This document shows positions 1 through 7,246 of a DNA stretch of 9,655 nucleotides, in pieces (position 1 is the stretch's first letter; every line of letters starts with the position of its first letter). The notes below the pieces were generated by a model. It was not told the origin of the DNA and did not search any database. It saw nothing but the letters and a program-made list of their open reading frames with translations. The DNA comes from Lachnoclostridium sp. UBA3775. Its GTDB lineage: Bacteria; Bacillota; Clostridia; Lachnospirales; Lachnospiraceae. Made by a program: the position numbers and the translations under genes. Location of the stretch: positions 1 to 9,655 of the forward strand of contig DFFN01000216.1 in assembly GCA_002369525.1 (NCBI GenBank). The letters run 5' to 3'.

Positions 1-379
1 TACCGCCGGCAAAGCGGTTTCCTATGACTGCGTCACAGCTTCCGTTCATAAGCGGGGCAAGGAGTTTTCCGGTCTCGGCAATGTCGTAGGTCATATCGCA
101 ATCGCAAATGATCCTTATATCGCCCTTCGCCTTGCAAAGACCTTTTCTGAGGGCATTTCCGTAGCCCTTCTTCTCCTGTCTTACAAGCAGGGCACCGTGA
201 TCTGCGGCGATCCGGGCCGACGAATCGGCCGATGCGTTGTCAACAACAATAATCTCATAGGGATGACCGTATGACATGAGTACCTCGCGTGCTTTATCGA
301 TACACATGCCGACAGTGCTTTCTTCATCCTTGCACGGAAAAATAAATGAAATCATCGGTTTTGTATCGTCTTTAACCAC
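1..379 (-). CDS. Family 2 glycosyltransferase, N-terminal part (cut by window edge)
   Basis: This is a GT2-family (GT-A fold) glycosyltransferase resembling dolichyl/undecaprenyl-phosphate mannosyl- or glucosyltransferases, which move a sugar from a nucleotide donor to a polyprenyl phosphate at the inner membrane face. Only the first 126 residues lie in the window. Visible motifs are the N-terminal FIFPCKDEE strand and loop, VVDNASAD near residues 45-52, KKGYGNALRKG near 70-80, the metal-binding DxD as D93-C94-D95 followed by MTYD, and GNRFAGG near 120-126. The start is taken as GTG at 379 because GGAGG (385-389) lies 5 nt upstream; an in-frame ATG at 355 begins at MISFIFP but lacks such a site. 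The gene follows the lipoprotein gene by 35 nt without a terminator, so the two are probably co-transcribed. Donor and acceptor cannot be read from the sequence. Confidence 0.85.
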   Translation of the reverse strand, partial: MVKDDTKPMISFIFPCKDEESTVGMCIDKAREVLMSYGHPYEIIVVDNASADSSARIAADHGALLVRQEKKGYGNALRKGLCKAKGDIRIICDCDMTYDIAETGKLLAPLMNGSCDAVIGNRFAGG

Positions 380-414
380 AAATGCCTCCGGAAATGTCAG
401 TTATGATAAAATGT

Positions 415-2124
415 TTATTTTGTGATCACAAAAGCGGTCGGCATATTCCAGGAACCCTTCTTATAGTAGAAGGTAACGCTTGTCATTTCATATGCACCGT
501 AGGAATACATTGCGGATGAGCTTCCGCCGTCAATGTTTGCTGCATCGACTGCACCGTATTCTTCCATTATCGCCTGTATATCTCCTGCGCTGGCTCCAAG
601 GTGTCCGTTTGCTCCTCTGCCGTCGGTAACAAGCATCAGTACAGTACCGTCAGGCCTCTGGCCGATAACTGTTTTGGGGTTCAGCCCCTGGCCGTAAACA
701 CCCATTTCACGCTTTACGCCGTCATTCATTATGCCTACGAAATGGTTATTGGCATCATGCTCCTCTTCCTGGAAGGAAACCGCGTCTCTTATCCTTGCGG
801 TCTTTGCATACTCTGCAAACTGCTTTGCGCTCATGCCTTTAAGATCCTTGACCTGAAGCCTGTTGTCTTCATCGAAGCCTATCATCTGCATGCCGGCATT
901 TCCTTCGGGTACATTATAGGTCACCACTCCGTTTTCGACAACGACACCTCGCGGAACGCCGCCCGAATTTGATGTTGCTATGTACATTCCGCCGTTTATG
1001 CCCGCAACAGCATCTGCCGAAATGACGATGGCATCAAGATTTTTTCCCTTCTTGGGCCATGTGCCGGCATTTCCGACACTTGCGACCTTGACCTTAGAGG
1101 GATCTTTAACTATCATAAGCTTGCCATAGAAGCTGTGGCCTGCTATTTCCTTGATGCATATTCCGTTTTTATCGAAAACCTCCTCGGGTTTTTCCGCAAG
1201 CAGGTTTTCGGGGAAATATTCGGTTTTTCCGATGAAGGACTGCATGTCGGCGATTGCCCAGTGAGGATTGCTCACACCGTCATCGGTATCGTCTGCATTA
1301 ACAAAGAATAGTATCGAATCAAAGGTATCGGTGATGTTCTCTCCCGTTCTGTTAAGATGGAGCTTCTTTGTCACCTGAACCCTTACCGAATAGCAGTCGG
1401 GACCGTATGAAATATAATCGCTCACGTTTTCCGCGGAATATCCGTTGCTCTTATGGTCCGAAATAAACGTTATATCGACACTCTTTGAATATGCCTGAGC
1501 CTGCTTGAAGTAGTCCGAATCCTTGATCAGTACGGCCTGTACGCTTGCAAGGCCGTAGCCGGCTCCGGAAAGATCGCGGATCAGAAAGCTCTGCCATGTT
1601 TCGGCCATTTCAAGAGACCGCTTCTTTACGTCATCGGGAACCGCTTCGCCTTTATATGCAAGGGGGCAATAGAATGCATTTTCACCGTTTGCCCTCAATG
1701 CCTGCTCATTTCCGTTATTGTCAAATATCTTGATCTCGGGATCCTTTGCAGGAACCTGTATCATATACTGATACACCTTTGGCATATTGACATATTTAGC
1801 ACATTCGGCAAGCTCCCTGAAATCAACTGAATTTATCGCCGTATCGGCGCCGATTTCTTCACCGTTAACCATCAGCTTGTAATTTGAAGGTGCGTATACG
1901 GTGTAGGAATACTGTTCTGCCGGCTCCGGAGTCACATCAGTTCCGGTGTCTGCGCTGCCGGATTCACCCGCATCGGATGCGGAACTTTCTTTTGCAACAG
2001 ACTGCGATTCGCTTTTTTGAGGCTTTAAGGTTATTACATTATCTTCTGCTTCGCTGCTGCTTTCCTTGCCGCAGCCCGTAATGCAAAAAATGCATATCAT
2101 TATAATAACAATCAGTTTCTTCAT
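415..2124 (-). CDS. Lipoprotein with C-terminal phosphodiester glycosidase (NAGPA-like) domain
   Basis: This is an exported lipoprotein. The N-terminus has a Lys-Lys start, a hydrophobic stretch and a lipobox ending ITGC, with the lipidated Cys at residue 18. A Ser/Glu/Asp-rich linker runs to about residue 70. A middle part (about 165-300) looks NTF2-like, which is a weak call. The C-terminal 240 residues match the phosphodiester glycosidase/NAGPA family (PF09992): GINGGMY near 375-381, a GLNPKTVIGQ strand, LVTDGRG with D501, and NIDGGSSS with D532. The family includes the enzyme that removes GlcNAc from a phosphodiester on mannose, so a glycan phosphodiester is a reasonable substrate class, but the substrate here is unknown. 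Translation could start at ATG 2133, but AAAGGA (2135-2140) is then only 1 nt away; ATG 2124 has a 10-nt spacing and is preferred (569 aa). A terminator sits directly upstream. Confidence 0.85.
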   Translation of the reverse strand: MKKLIVIIMICIFCITGCGKESSSEAEDNVITLKPQKSESQSVAKESSASDAGESGSADTGTDVTPEPAEQYSYTVYAPSNYKLMVNGEEIGADTAINSVDFRELAECAKYVNMPKVYQYMIQVPAKDPEIKIFDNNGNEQALRANGENAFYCPLAYKGEAVPDDVKKRSLEMAETWQSFLIRDLSGAGYGLASVQAVLIKDSDYFKQAQAYSKSVDITFISDHKSNGYSAENVSDYISYGPDCYSVRVQVTKKLHLNRTGENITDTFDSILFFVNADDTDDGVSNPHWAIADMQSFIGKTEYFPENLLAEKPEEVFDKNGICIKEIAGHSFYGKLMIVKDPSKVKVASVGNAGTWPKKGKNLDAIVISADAVAGINGGMYIATSNSGGVPRGVVVENGVVTYNVPEGNAGMQMIGFDEDNRLQVKDLKGMSAKQFAEYAKTARIRDAVSFQEEEHDANNHFVGIMNDGVKREMGVYGQGLNPKTVIGQRPDGTVLMLVTDGRGANGHLGASAGDIQAIMEEYGAVDAANIDGGSSSAMYSYGAYEMTSVTFYYKKGSWNMPTAFVITK

Positions 2125-2144
2125 AAATTTCATATCCTTTTTTG

Positions 2145-2174
2145 AAAAAAACCGCTTCCCGAAGGAAACGGTTT
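2145..2174 (-). terminator. Intrinsic terminator after rpmF
   Basis: On the minus strand an 11-pair stem (AAACCGUUUCC with GGAAGCGGUUU, including one U-G wobble) closes on a UUCG tetraloop. The 3' arm runs into a seven-residue U tract. It begins about 14 nt after the tandem TAATAA stop of rpmF. It ends 11-20 nt before the two possible starts of the downstream lipoprotein gene, so that gene needs read-through or another promoter. On the plus strand the hairpin is not followed by a T tract, so it is unidirectional. Confidence 0.88.
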
Positions 2175-2188
2175 GATTTCAGCTTTTA

Positions 2189-2374
2189 TTAATCTTCAAC
2201 TTTTACGATCTCACGCTTATTGTAAGATCCGCAGGATTTGCATACTCTGTGAGGCATCATGAGTGCGCCACATTTGCTGCATTTTACAAGGGTAGGTGCA
2301 GTCATCTTCCACTGTGCGCGGCGACTGTCTCTTCTAGCCTTGGAATGTTTATTCTTAGGACAGATAGCTCCCAT
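2189..2374 (-). CDS. rpmF: 50S ribosomal protein L32, zinc-binding form
   Basis: This 61-residue protein is ribosomal protein L32 of the large subunit. It has the basic N-terminal segment (PKNKHSKARRDSRRAQWKM), then a zinc-ribbon with two Cys pairs: KCSKC in the middle and HRVCKSCGSYN further on. All four cysteines are present, so this is the zinc-dependent form and not the Cys-less paralogue some bacteria switch to under zinc starvation. The ATG at 2374 is preceded by a strong AGGAGGTG site (2382-2389) with a 7-nt spacer, and the gene ends in tandem in-frame TAA codons. It has its own consensus promoter and a terminator, so it can be a single-gene transcript. The usual bacterial partners yceD (DUF177) and plsX are not adjacent; hom lies upstream and a lipoprotein gene downstream. 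Confidence 0.97.
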   Translation of the reverse strand: MGAICPKNKHSKARRDSRRAQWKMTAPTLVKCSKCGALMMPHRVCKSCGSYNKREIVKVED

Positions 2375-2434
2375 CTGTTAACACCTCCTGTTTTTTGAAC
2401 TAATTCTGTGATTCTCTTTTTTTCACAGGCACAT
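2375..2434 (-). promoter_or_regulatory. rpmF 5' leader with hairpin and possible SD-pairing segment
   Basis: The predicted transcript start falls near 2434, giving a leader of about 60 nt. The minus strand contains CUGUGA (2423-2428) and UCACAG (2406-2411), a 6-bp stem with an 11-nt A-rich loop. The overlapping segment CCUGU (2425-2429) is also complementary to ACAGG (2387-2391), which forms part of the ribosome binding site. The two pairings exclude each other, which could allow control of translation, but both are short and could be chance. Confidence 0.3.
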
Positions 2435-2440
2435 GAAAAG

Positions 2441-2469
2441 ATTATAAGACAAAAGAGTGTATTTGTCAA
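2441..2469 (-). promoter_or_regulatory. Consensus sigma-A promoter for rpmF
   Basis: The minus strand has TTGACA at 2469-2464 and TATAAT at 2446-2441, separated by exactly 17 nt. Both boxes match the vegetative sigma-70/sigma-A consensus at every base. It lies between the hom stop codon and the rpmF start, and fits the high expression expected of a ribosomal protein gene. Confidence 0.93.
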
Positions 2470-2496
2470 CTAAATTTTTCACTTTTTCGGCACTAT

Positions 2497-3699
2497 TTAC
2501 AGTTCATAGCGTATCATGCTGATGACACCAAGATCCGCAACTGCTTTTTCGAATTCACCTTCAGTCATTTCGCTGGTTACAACGCCGATTTCTCCGGCTT
2601 TGACATCCTCAAGTACCTGAATAACAGGAAGCCTGTCAAGTGCGTCTGTCTTTTTATATGCGGGAATTCTAAGGAAGAAAGCATGCTTCATATCGGCGAA
2701 GCTTCCGAGCTCAAGCTTTTCCCTGCTCCAGATGATGGGGATATTCTTTCCGGCATGCTTTGCCGCATCGATCACATCCGATACAACAGCGCTTGCCGTA
2801 GGGAGCTTTCCTGCGCCTTTTCCGTAGCACATTACCTCTCCGAGCATGTTTCCTTCGATCAGGATTGCATTAAATACACCGCTGACCATGAAGAGCGGGT
2901 TGCTTTCCTTTATCATCTTCGGAGCAACTATCGCAAACACCCTGCCGTCTTCCGTCTTCTTGCTTGAACCGAGAAGCTTGATCGCACGGCCGAGGCGGTT
3001 TGCATATTCAACGTCGATGTCGCTTATTTTAGTGATTCCTTCGGTATGTATGTCCTCATAATCGACCTGCTTTCCGTAAGCAAGTGAGGTAAGTATCGCA
3101 ATTTTTCTGCATGCATCATGTCCTTCGATATCTGCAGCCGGATTACGTTCAGCATAGCCCTTATCCTGAGCGCGCTTAAGAACCTCATCAAACGCAAGGC
3201 CGTCAAGCTTCATCTTGGTCATCATGTAATTTGTGGTTCCGTTAAGTATACCGTCGATTCTTTCGATATCGTCTGCGGTTATCGACCTGATAAGCTGGCG
3301 GATGATCGGAATGCCGCCGCCTACGCTGGCTTCGAAAAGATAATTGCAGTTATTGGCCCTTGCAAGCTCTAAAAGCTCTGCCCCGTGCTTTGCGACAAGC
3401 TCTTTATTGGATGTACAAACACTCTTTCCGCGAAGCAGGGCTTCCTTTGAGAATTCATAGGCCGGATGGATTCCGCCCATTACCTCCACAACCACATCCA
3501 CGCCGGGATCGTCAATTACCTGCTTAAAATCATGAACAAGTATCTTCTCAACGGGATCTCCGGGAAACTCCCTCAGATCGAGCACATATTTAACGTCAAG
3601 ATCGAAGCCCACTCTTTTGCTGATTATTGTAGCGTTCTTCGTAAGTACGTCATATACTCCGGAACCTACCGTTCCGTAACCTAAAATTGCAACATTCAT
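2497..3699 (-). CDS. hom: Homoserine dehydrogenase
   Basis: The enzyme reduces aspartate semialdehyde to homoserine with NAD(P)H, the branch step to threonine and methionine in the cytoplasm. The 400-residue protein begins with the Rossmann motif GYGTVG (residues 7-12). It carries SNKELVAKHG near 97-106, GILNGTTNYMMTKM near 150-163, the diagnostic GYAERNPAADIEGHDACRK near 181-199, and GKGAGKLPTASAVVSDV near 293-309. The C-terminal 60 residues look like a shortened ACT regulatory domain (FFLRIPAYKK to ISMIRYEL), which usually spans 75-80 residues. Feedback by threonine is therefore uncertain. The start at 3699 has GAGGGA about 8 nt upstream. The gene lies 30 nt behind the S41 protease gene and is probably the last gene of that operon. 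No convincing terminator follows it, so read-through into rpmF is possible. Confidence 0.96.
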   Translation of the reverse strand: MNVAILGYGTVGSGVYDVLTKNATIISKRVGFDLDVKYVLDLREFPGDPVEKILVHDFKQVIDDPGVDVVVEVMGGIHPAYEFSKEALLRGKSVCTSNKELVAKHGAELLELARANNCNYLFEASVGGGIPIIRQLIRSITADDIERIDGILNGTTNYMMTKMKLDGLAFDEVLKRAQDKGYAERNPAADIEGHDACRKIAILTSLAYGKQVDYEDIHTEGITKISDIDVEYANRLGRAIKLLGSSKKTEDGRVFAIVAPKMIKESNPLFMVSGVFNAILIEGNMLGEVMCYGKGAGKLPTASAVVSDVIDAAKHAGKNIPIIWSREKLELGSFADMKHAFFLRIPAYKKTDALDRLPVIQVLEDVKAGEIGVVTSEMTEGEFEKAVADLGVISMIRYEL

Positions 3700-3729
3700 T
3701 TTTATGTCCCTCTCTATATGATTAGCTTT

Positions 3730-4887
3730 CTATTTTGCGGCAAGATATGCGGCGGCCGCATCTATTACCTCATCATTATCGGTTTCCGGATCATCCTCAA
3801 CCGGATAATCGGGTTCAAAGCCCTTATGGTGAATGCATATGCCGTCGGGAGTATACCAGTATGCGGTTGTCAGCTTGATGCTGCCGCCGTTCATAAGGTA
3901 TGTAGTCTGCATTATGCCCTTTCCAAAGCTTGTCTCACCGAATATTTTTGTATCGCTGAGATAATACTTAAGGCATCCTACCATTACTTCCGAAGAGCTT
4001 GCGCTTCCTTTATCCAGCAAAAATGCGACGGGAATATCAAGCACTTTATCATCGCTCGTTTTGAAGTCCTCCCTGTTGCCTTTTTTATCAACAGCATAAA
4101 GGACTGTCTTGCCGGCTTCGACAAACCTGTCGCACAGCGATGCGGTTGCATTGGTATCGCCTCCGGGATTGCCTCTCAGGTCGATGATAAGACTCTTTGC
4201 TCCGTCTTCGGTAAGGATATCGACTGCATTGCTGAACTGCCCGATAGTTGCACCTTCGAACTTGTATATTTTAACATAGCCTACTTTATTGTCAAGCATT
4301 TTCTGCTCAACATATACCACATCTGCGGCACGGCGCTTAACAGTGATATTTAACTCCTTATCACCTCGCCGGATTTTAAGATCGACTGTGGTGGCACCGT
4401 ATCCCTTGAGCATCTCCTCAGCCACCTCAAGAGGCATTCCCTCGGTATCCTTATTGTCTATTTCAAGAAGGATATCTCCGTTTTCAACACCGTTCTTGGC
4501 AGCTCCGGCACCGCCAATAACCTTAATGATCTTAGGTCTTTCGCTTGCCGAGTCGATGGTCATATAAACACCGATACCGACGATGTTTGAGTTAAGCTCA
4601 TCTTTTACATCCTGAATGTCTCTTTTCGGATAGAATCTCGAATACTTATCTCCGAGTCCCTCAACGTAACCCTGATAAGCTCCGTTATAAAGATCCTCAT
4701 CCACATAATCGTTCAGGTAGAATTTATCTATATAATCCTGAATGTCATCCAGCCTCACGGTCATTGCATTCCTTCCGTAAGGAATGTTCAGTTTTCTGTC
4801 CCTTATCATCAGCCAAAGAATGAAGGTTGACAAGATGAATGCCAGAAACAGTCCGGCCGCAAAGCCTTTAAGAAATTTCCTGTTCAT
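3730..4887 (-). CDS. S41 family C-terminal processing peptidase with PDZ domain
   Basis: This is a carboxy-terminal processing serine protease (CtpA/CtpB/Prc family) that acts outside the membrane. The 385-residue protein has one N-terminal membrane anchor (about residues 8-28) and a helical segment containing the typical LGDKYSRFYP at 78-87. A PDZ domain covers about 95-185, and the S41 catalytic core about 190-365. The catalytic pair is intact: GSASSSE (294-300), with Ser297 as the likely nucleophile, and SFGKG (320-324), with Lys323 as the general base. LRGNPGG at 237-243 is the other hallmark. The start at 4887 has AGGA (4895-4898) 7 nt upstream. The gene follows the M23 endopeptidase gene by 20 nt and precedes hom by 30 nt. 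Prc/Ctp proteases control cell-wall hydrolases in several bacteria, and the neighbouring hydrolase is an obvious candidate substrate, but this is inferred from position. Confidence 0.95.
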   Translation of the reverse strand: MNRKFLKGFAAGLFLAFILSTFILWLMIRDRKLNIPYGRNAMTVRLDDIQDYIDKFYLNDYVDEDLYNGAYQGYVEGLGDKYSRFYPKRDIQDVKDELNSNIVGIGVYMTIDSASERPKIIKVIGGAGAAKNGVENGDILLEIDNKDTEGMPLEVAEEMLKGYGATTVDLKIRRGDKELNITVKRRAADVVYVEQKMLDNKVGYVKIYKFEGATIGQFSNAVDILTEDGAKSLIIDLRGNPGGDTNATASLCDRFVEAGKTVLYAVDKKGNREDFKTSDDKVLDIPVAFLLDKGSASSSEVMVGCLKYYLSDTKIFGETSFGKGIMQTTYLMNGGSIKLTTAYWYTPDGICIHHKGFEPDYPVEDDPETDNDEVIDAAAAYLAAK

Positions 4888-4907
4888 TTCTTTTTCCTGC
4901 TGCTGTA

Positions 4908-6296
4908 TTATTTTACATAATTCAACGGATTGACGTATTCTCCGTTGATCGTTATCGCAAAGTGAAGGTGGGGTCCGGTCGAAATGCCGGTCGAACCTAC
5001 ATATGCTATTACCTGGCCCTGCTTTACATACGTGCCGACCGTGGTATTAAGCCTCGACGCATGCATATAAACGGTTCTGTAACCGCCGTGATCTATTATT
5101 ACAAAGTTACCGCAGGAGTTGTTATAGGTGGCGGAAACGACCTTGCCTGCTGCCGCAGCATATATCGGTGTGCCGTAAGCTGCCGCTATATCCACGCCCT
5201 TATGGAAGGTACTTGCACCTGCCGTCGGTGCATTTCTTCTTCCGAAAGGTGAAGAAATACGGTGCGAAGCCGCAGGCCAGATAAGAGAATAAATGCTGGT
5301 ATTGTCGGAAAGCTTCACGCCCGCGGAACCGGACTGGGAAGATTGCTGAGACGAACTCTGCTGTGGCTGCTGCTTCTTCTGCTGCTCCAGCTTTTTCTTC
5401 TCTTCCTCAATCTTTTTAAGCCTTTCGGCCTCTTTTCTTGCAGCTTCCTCGGCGGCCTTTTTCTCTCTTTCAATCTCTTCGGCTCTTGCCTTCTTAGCCT
5501 GCTCGATGGTCATTTCATTGTTCTCGATTTCCTTCATGTAATTCATGTAAACATCGAGAGCAACATTCTTTTTCCTGGCACACTCTTCAAGCGCTGCATT
5601 TTTGCTTGCTATCAGCTGTTTTGAGAGCTCATAATACTCTTCATAAGCTGCCTGGGTTTCGCCGAGAGTTTTAAGCTCCGCCTCAAGCTCGTCATTATAT
5701 TCCGAAATCTGCTTAACCGTCTGCATATAGTCGGATAGGAGCTTTTCGTCATATTTGGTGATTTCGGAAACATACTCAAAACGGTTCAGTATCTTGGTTA
5801 TGTCTCCTGAATGAAGAAGTATGTCCAAATAGGATGTCTCGCCGTTTTCATAGACATATTTGATCCTGGCGCACATGACCTTATACTGTTCGTCCTTCTT
5901 TTTCCGGGCTTCTTCAAGCTTAAGCTCGGTTTCCGCCTTGGTTTCGCTTACAAGGCTTATCTGCTCGTCAACCTTAGCCATTTCTCCGGCAAGCTCGCTC
6001 TGCTTGTCATCAAGCTCCTTGATATATGCAACCATGTTGTCATACTCAATGCTCAGGCTGTCATATTCCTTTTTCTTGTCGGCAGCATTCTTCTTTGCTT
6101 CCTCAAGCGCCTTATTGGCATCGTTTATTATGGTGTCATAATTTGAATTTTTAACAGGAGCCTGAACCGTAATATCACCGTTTCCGAATCCGTTGATTTT
6201 CTTTGCCTCTTTATAGGCATAGGAAAACGGAGCCGCAACACAAAGTGCGAGCAGCGCACATAATGTAGCCTTTGTGATTTTTCTGAACTTGATCAT
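4908..6296 (-). CDS. Secreted coiled-coil M23 (LytM) peptidoglycan endopeptidase, EnvC-like
   Basis: This is a murein endopeptidase or division hydrolase expected to be held and activated by FtsEX. Residues 1-27 form a signal peptide with a probable cut after SYA. Two long charged coiled coils follow (about 54-144 and 184-309). They are separated by a turn, about 145-180, containing YENGETSYLDILLHSGD, a layout shared with EnvC and PcsB, where the coils dock on the FtsX outer domain. A Gln/Ser-rich linker (about 305-325) leads to the LytM domain (345-462). All zinc ligands are visible: H365 and D369 (HKGVD), H412 (MHAS), H443 and H445 (PHLHF). It is therefore probably catalytic, unlike E. coli EnvC, whose LytM domain is degenerate. 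ATG 6296 has AGAGG (6306-6310) 9 nt upstream; an in-frame TTG at 6299, 6 nt from that site, is also possible. It sits 26 nt below the ftsX stop. Confidence 0.95.
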   Translation of the reverse strand: MIKFRKITKATLCALLALCVAAPFSYAYKEAKKINGFGNGDITVQAPVKNSNYDTIINDANKALEEAKKNAADKKKEYDSLSIEYDNMVAYIKELDDKQSELAGEMAKVDEQISLVSETKAETELKLEEARKKKDEQYKVMCARIKYVYENGETSYLDILLHSGDITKILNRFEYVSEITKYDEKLLSDYMQTVKQISEYNDELEAELKTLGETQAAYEEYYELSKQLIASKNAALEECARKKNVALDVYMNYMKEIENNEMTIEQAKKARAEEIEREKKAAEEAARKEAERLKKIEEEKKKLEQQKKQQPQQSSSQQSSQSGSAGVKLSDNTSIYSLIWPAASHRISSPFGRRNAPTAGASTFHKGVDIAAAYGTPIYAAAAGKVVSATYNNSCGNFVIIDHGGYRTVYMHASRLNTTVGTYVKQGQVIAYVGSTGISTGPHLHFAITINGEYVNPLNYVK

Positions 6297-6322
6297 CAAT
6301 CAATACCTCTTGTTATAACTCC

Positions 6323-7246
6323 CTAGTGCGACCTGATCTTCTTTAACTGCTTTGAAAGCGTAAAGGAGGATCCGAGAACGCCTATACCCAGTCCCATCGC
6401 AAGCGAGACCGGAAGTATGAATGAAAATACTTCATTGATACTTACAAACTTTACCTCACTGAAAATGCCGCTGAAACGGCTCGCAACCGCGCCTATCACT
6501 TTGTAGTAAAGTGCATAGAGAACCGAAAGCGGGATAAATACACCAAGCATTCCGATTATAAAGCCCTCGACAATGAAGGGTCCTCTGATGAAGAAATCCG
6601 AGGCACCGATCAGATGCATGATCGATATTTCCCTCTGCCTTATCGAAACACCGGTTGTGATCGTTGTACTGATAAGGAAAGCCGCGATGGCAAGCAAAAG
6701 GCCTACAATGATAACGGTCCCTATGCTCAGCGCCCGGTTGATCTTGGTAAGGGTTTTCACCACCCTGTTGGAATCGTTTACCTTTCTGACGCCGTCAATA
6801 TTCTTTATCTGCTCCGCTGCATCGCTTTCATATTTCACGTCATCAAAATACACCGTATATGACATTGAATGTTCAAGCGGGTTGTCGTCCGAAAAGGTGG
6901 CAACAAGCTCTTCATTGAGGTATTCCCTCTTATATCTTTCCCATGTTTCGTCTGCGTTCAAATACTCATAGTGGGAAACTCCCTGTATGTCGGAAATTTT
7001 TTCTCCGATCTCCTTTATTTCTTCTTCGGTAATGTCCTCGTCAAAGAAAACGGTTATGCCGACATTCGATTCTGCTTCATAAAGAACGAAACGTACGTTT
7101 GCCAGAACAAAGTACAATATTCCGAAAAGAAAAATACAGGCACTCATTGTAGCGATCGTAGCCATAGAGAAAAGCTTGTTTCTCTGTATGCTCTTAACGC
7201 CCTGTGTGAAGCTGTAGCCCAAAGCACGAAAACTAAACAAGACCAT
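6323..7246 (-). CDS. ftsX: Cell division ABC transporter permease FtsX
   Basis: FtsX is the membrane half of FtsEX, an ABC-type device that does not import or export but passes ATP-driven movement to an outer peptidoglycan hydrolase. The 307-residue protein has the family topology: a short basic cytoplasmic start (GVKSIQRNKLFS), TM1 at about 28-50 with IATMSACIFLFG, a large outer domain at 51-172, then TM2 (173-195), TM3 (222-248) and TM4 (272-294). The loop after TM2, IRQREISIMHLIGAS, is the conserved FtsE-contact segment. ATG 7246 lies inside the end of ftsE, giving a 14-nt overlap, but its GGAGG (7249-7253) is only 2 nt away. TTG 7240, two codons on, has an 8-nt spacing and may be the real start. 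The reading frame stays open upstream to 7312, but that stretch is ftsE coding sequence. Confidence 0.95.
   Translation of the reverse strand: MVLFSFRALGYSFTQGVKSIQRNKLFSMATIATMSACIFLFGILYFVLANVRFVLYEAESNVGITVFFDEDITEEEIKEIGEKISDIQGVSHYEYLNADETWERYKREYLNEELVATFSDDNPLEHSMSYTVYFDDVKYESDAAEQIKNIDGVRKVNDSNRVVKTLTKINRALSIGTVIIVGLLLAIAAFLISTTITTGVSIRQREISIMHLIGASDFFIRGPFIVEGFIIGMLGVFIPLSVLYALYYKVIGAVASRFSGIFSEVKFVSINEVFSFILPVSLAMGLGIGVLGSSFTLSKQLKKIRSH

Noticed and set aside
2470..2499. Possible terminator after hom (TAAAT...ATTTA)
   Set aside because: Only five A-T pairs around a 19-nt loop with no following U tract; too weak to be an intrinsic terminator.
3718..4353. A 211-codon open frame on the plus strand
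   Set aside because: It lies wholly antisense to the S41 protease gene, has no ribosome binding site or recognisable domain, and the opposite strand shows intact catalytic motifs.
5330..5470. Low-complexity repeat-like DNA
   Set aside because: It encodes the Gln/Ser linker and Lys/Glu coiled coil of the hydrolase; no true tandem DNA repeat or CRISPR-like spacing is present.
5262..5624. Plus-strand hydrophobic open frame rich in Leu and Phe
   Set aside because: It is the antisense of the Lys/Glu/Gln-rich coiled coil and linker of the M23 protein, which reads as Leu/Phe on the other strand.
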